From NCBI RefSeq assembly GCF_013385985.1, contig NZ_JACAOY010000010.1:233071-297070 (forward strand): DNA of 64,000 bases. The letters run 5' to 3'. Within the stretch, counting starts at the first letter, position 1. Every line of letters starts with the position of its first letter. The position numbers were made by a program, and so were the translations under genes. Below are positions 62,805-64,000 of this stretch, in pieces. This DNA is from Pseudomonas sp. B6002. Lineage in GTDB: Bacteria; Pseudomonadota; Gammaproteobacteria; Pseudomonadales; Pseudomonadaceae. Below the pieces are notes generated by a model, which was given only the letters and a program-made list of their open reading frames with translations, was not told the origin of the DNA and did not search any database.

Positions 62805-63869
62805 TCAGGCAAACACCTGCAGGCTGCGCGGCGGCAAGGCCACCCAGATATCCTGGACACCCAGGCGCGGCATGGCTTCCGGCGCCAGCTCGGCCAGCAA
62901 TGGGTGGCCGGGCAACTGCTCCAGCTCAAAGCTCATGCGGCAACGATTGCCGAGGAAGGTGATCTCGCGGACCTTGGCCGGGAACAGGTTCTCTTCATGC
63001 ACCGGTGGGTTCACGCTGATCGCTTCCGGGCGGCAGAACAGGCGACCGGACTTGGCCACGCCGGCGTCGTCGGCCAAGCGCATGTTCATCCCGCCGACCT
63101 GGGCATGGCTTGCGCTGTTGCGGCTGAACGGCAGCCAGTTGCCCTGGCCAACAAACTCCGCCACGAACGGCGTGGCCGGGCGGTCGTAAATCTCCTGGGG
63201 CGTGGCGTATTGCTCGACCTTGCCGTTGTTCATCACGGCGATGCGGTCGGCCATCAGCATGGCCTCGTCCTGGTTGTGGGTGACCATCAACGTGGTGATG
63301 CCCAGGCGGCGCTGCAGTTGGCGCAGTTCGGTACACAAATGCTCGCGGACGCGGGCGTCGAGGGCCGACATCGGTTCATCCAGCAACAACAACGAAGGGG
63401 CCGGCGCCAACGCGCGGGCCAGGGCCACGCGTTGCTGCTGGCCGCCAGAGAGTTGGCCGGGGTATTTCTTTTCACTGCCGACCAGGCCGACCAGTTCGAG
63501 CATCTGCCCGACGCGCTTGCGCACTTCATCGCGACCGCTGCCGGTGAGGCCGTAACCGATGTTGGCTTCGACGGTGAGGTTGGGAAACAGCGCGTAGGAC
63601 TGGAACAAAATGCCGTAGTCCCGCGCCTGGGGTGGCAGCAGGGATACATCACGGTTGCCCAGGCGCAGCTCACCGCTGTCCTGGCGCTCCAGGCCGGCGA
63701 TGCAGCGCAGCAAGGTGGTCTTGCCACAGCCGGACGGGCCCAGCAGGCACACCAGCTCGCCCGCAGCGACGTCCAGGGAAACGTTGTCCAGGGCGGTGAA
63801 GGCGCCGAAACGCTTCTGGATACCGCGCACCGTCATCGGCGCGCCGGGGTGGGTCAGGGCTGTGTTCAT
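62805..63869 (-). CDS. ABC transporter ATP-binding protein, AEP-type
   Basis: A 354-residue ATPase. Walker A is LLGPSGCGKTTLLRCIAG, the Q-loop GILFQSYALFPNL, the signature QLSGGQQQRVALARALA, Walker B LLLLDEPMSALD and the switch TLMVTHNQDEAML. A C-terminal TOBE-like domain (about residues 260-350) follows. It is the first gene of the visible transporter operon; the upstream 131 bases reach the edge and hold the partial REP at 63985. Confidence 0.9.
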   Translation of the reverse strand: MNTALTHPGAPMTVRGIQKRFGAFTALDNVSLDVAAGELVCLLGPSGCGKTTLLRCIAGLERQDSGELRLGNRDVSLLPPQARDYGILFQSYALFPNLTVEANIGYGLTGSGRDEVRKRVGQMLELVGLVGSEKKYPGQLSGGQQQRVALARALAPAPSLLLLDEPMSALDARVREHLCTELRQLQRRLGITTLMVTHNQDEAMLMADRIAVMNNGKVEQYATPQEIYDRPATPFVAEFVGQGNWLPFSRNSASHAQVGGMNMRLADDAGVAKSGRLFCRPEAISVNPPVHEENLFPAKVREITFLGNRCRMSFELEQLPGHPLLAELAPEAMPRLGVQDIWVALPPRSLQVFA

Positions 63870-63984
63870 GGTGGCACCTCATCAAACGGATGAAGGCCAT
63901 GCTAGGAGGGCAATGCGTCCCTGATGTGGCAGGAAGGCAAAATGGGGCGATAGTGGTATTGGTAGATTTGGGTTGTCTGGGCGG

Positions 63985-64000
63985 ACGTCATCGCCGGCAA
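63985..64000. repeat. Partial REP at the right edge
   Basis: GTCATCGCCGGCAA is the first part of a reverse GTAGGAGCCGG-type REP, cut by the window end. Confidence 0.55.

Overview
The window is high-GC proteobacterial chromosome. Gene content, gene order and the repeat families all point to Pseudomonas, most likely the P. fluorescens group. The order pilJIHG, gshB, tonB, yqgE, ruvX, pyrR, pyrB, pyrC', pilT, yggS, proC, yggT, metX, metW, rdgB, hemW, trmB, thiG, thiS, mtgA, rpoH, ftsXEY, M16 pair, rsmD, coaD, fdx, mutM, ilvD, folA matches from memory the P. aeruginosa PA0350-PA0413 segment. That comparison is recalled, not computed. There are no rRNA or tRNA genes, no CRISPR array and no complete insertion sequence or prophage that I can see.

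Layout. 1-4852 (minus): the Pil-Chp chemosensory operon pilG-pilH-pilI-pilJ-chpA, with chpA running off the left edge and no pilK. 5092-8211 (plus): gshB, a TonB paralogue, yqgE and ruvX. 8214-11088: a pyrimidine cluster (pyrR, pyrB, inactive pyrC') behind a terminator and a leader hairpin. 11237-13726: a TM2-domain membrane protein, a secreted NlpC/P60 peptidase and pilT without pilU. 13784-20451 (plus): yggS-proC-yggT, then metX-metW-DUF4426-rdgB-hemW-DUF3392. 20639-28776 (minus): a periplasmic protein of unknown function, trmB, thiG-thiS-DUF423, rpoH and ftsY-ftsE-ftsX, with mtgA on the plus strand between. 29009-33596 (plus): an active/inactive M16 peptidase pair, rsmD and a YheT-like hydrolase. 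33669-39119: sseA and a TetR regulator divergent from an aldehyde dehydrogenase / Tat-exported protein / GMC oxidoreductase group. 39223-46758: coaD, ferredoxin, mutM, HDOD protein, rlmI, MFS exporter, ilvD.

From 46.9 kb the content is more accessory: a TonB receptor / FecR / ECF sigma cell-surface signalling trio, phosphorylcholine phosphatase pchP, an L-cystine-type transporter, folA, a membrane protein paired with a GTPase (DUF2868/DUF3482), a small protein with an internal duplication, and a 2-aminoethylphosphonate-type operon (ABC transporter, FAD oxidase, PhnZ-like diiron HD oxygenase) that reaches almost to the right edge.

The strongest structural theme is repetitive extragenic palindromes. 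About 18 REP loci of three main sequence types fill gaps between genes, usually just past stop codons. The most unusual locus is 51144-51558, where an exactly 141-bp unit made of the 3' end of pchP plus its downstream REP and spacer is repeated about three times. Other points worth a second look are a palindrome inside the promoter controlled by the TetR gene, an AlgU-like promoter before rpoH, hairpins in the ftsY and pyrR leaders, the missing pilK and pilU, the duplicated fold at 57.6-58.1 kb, and a PhnZ-like enzyme without PhnY.
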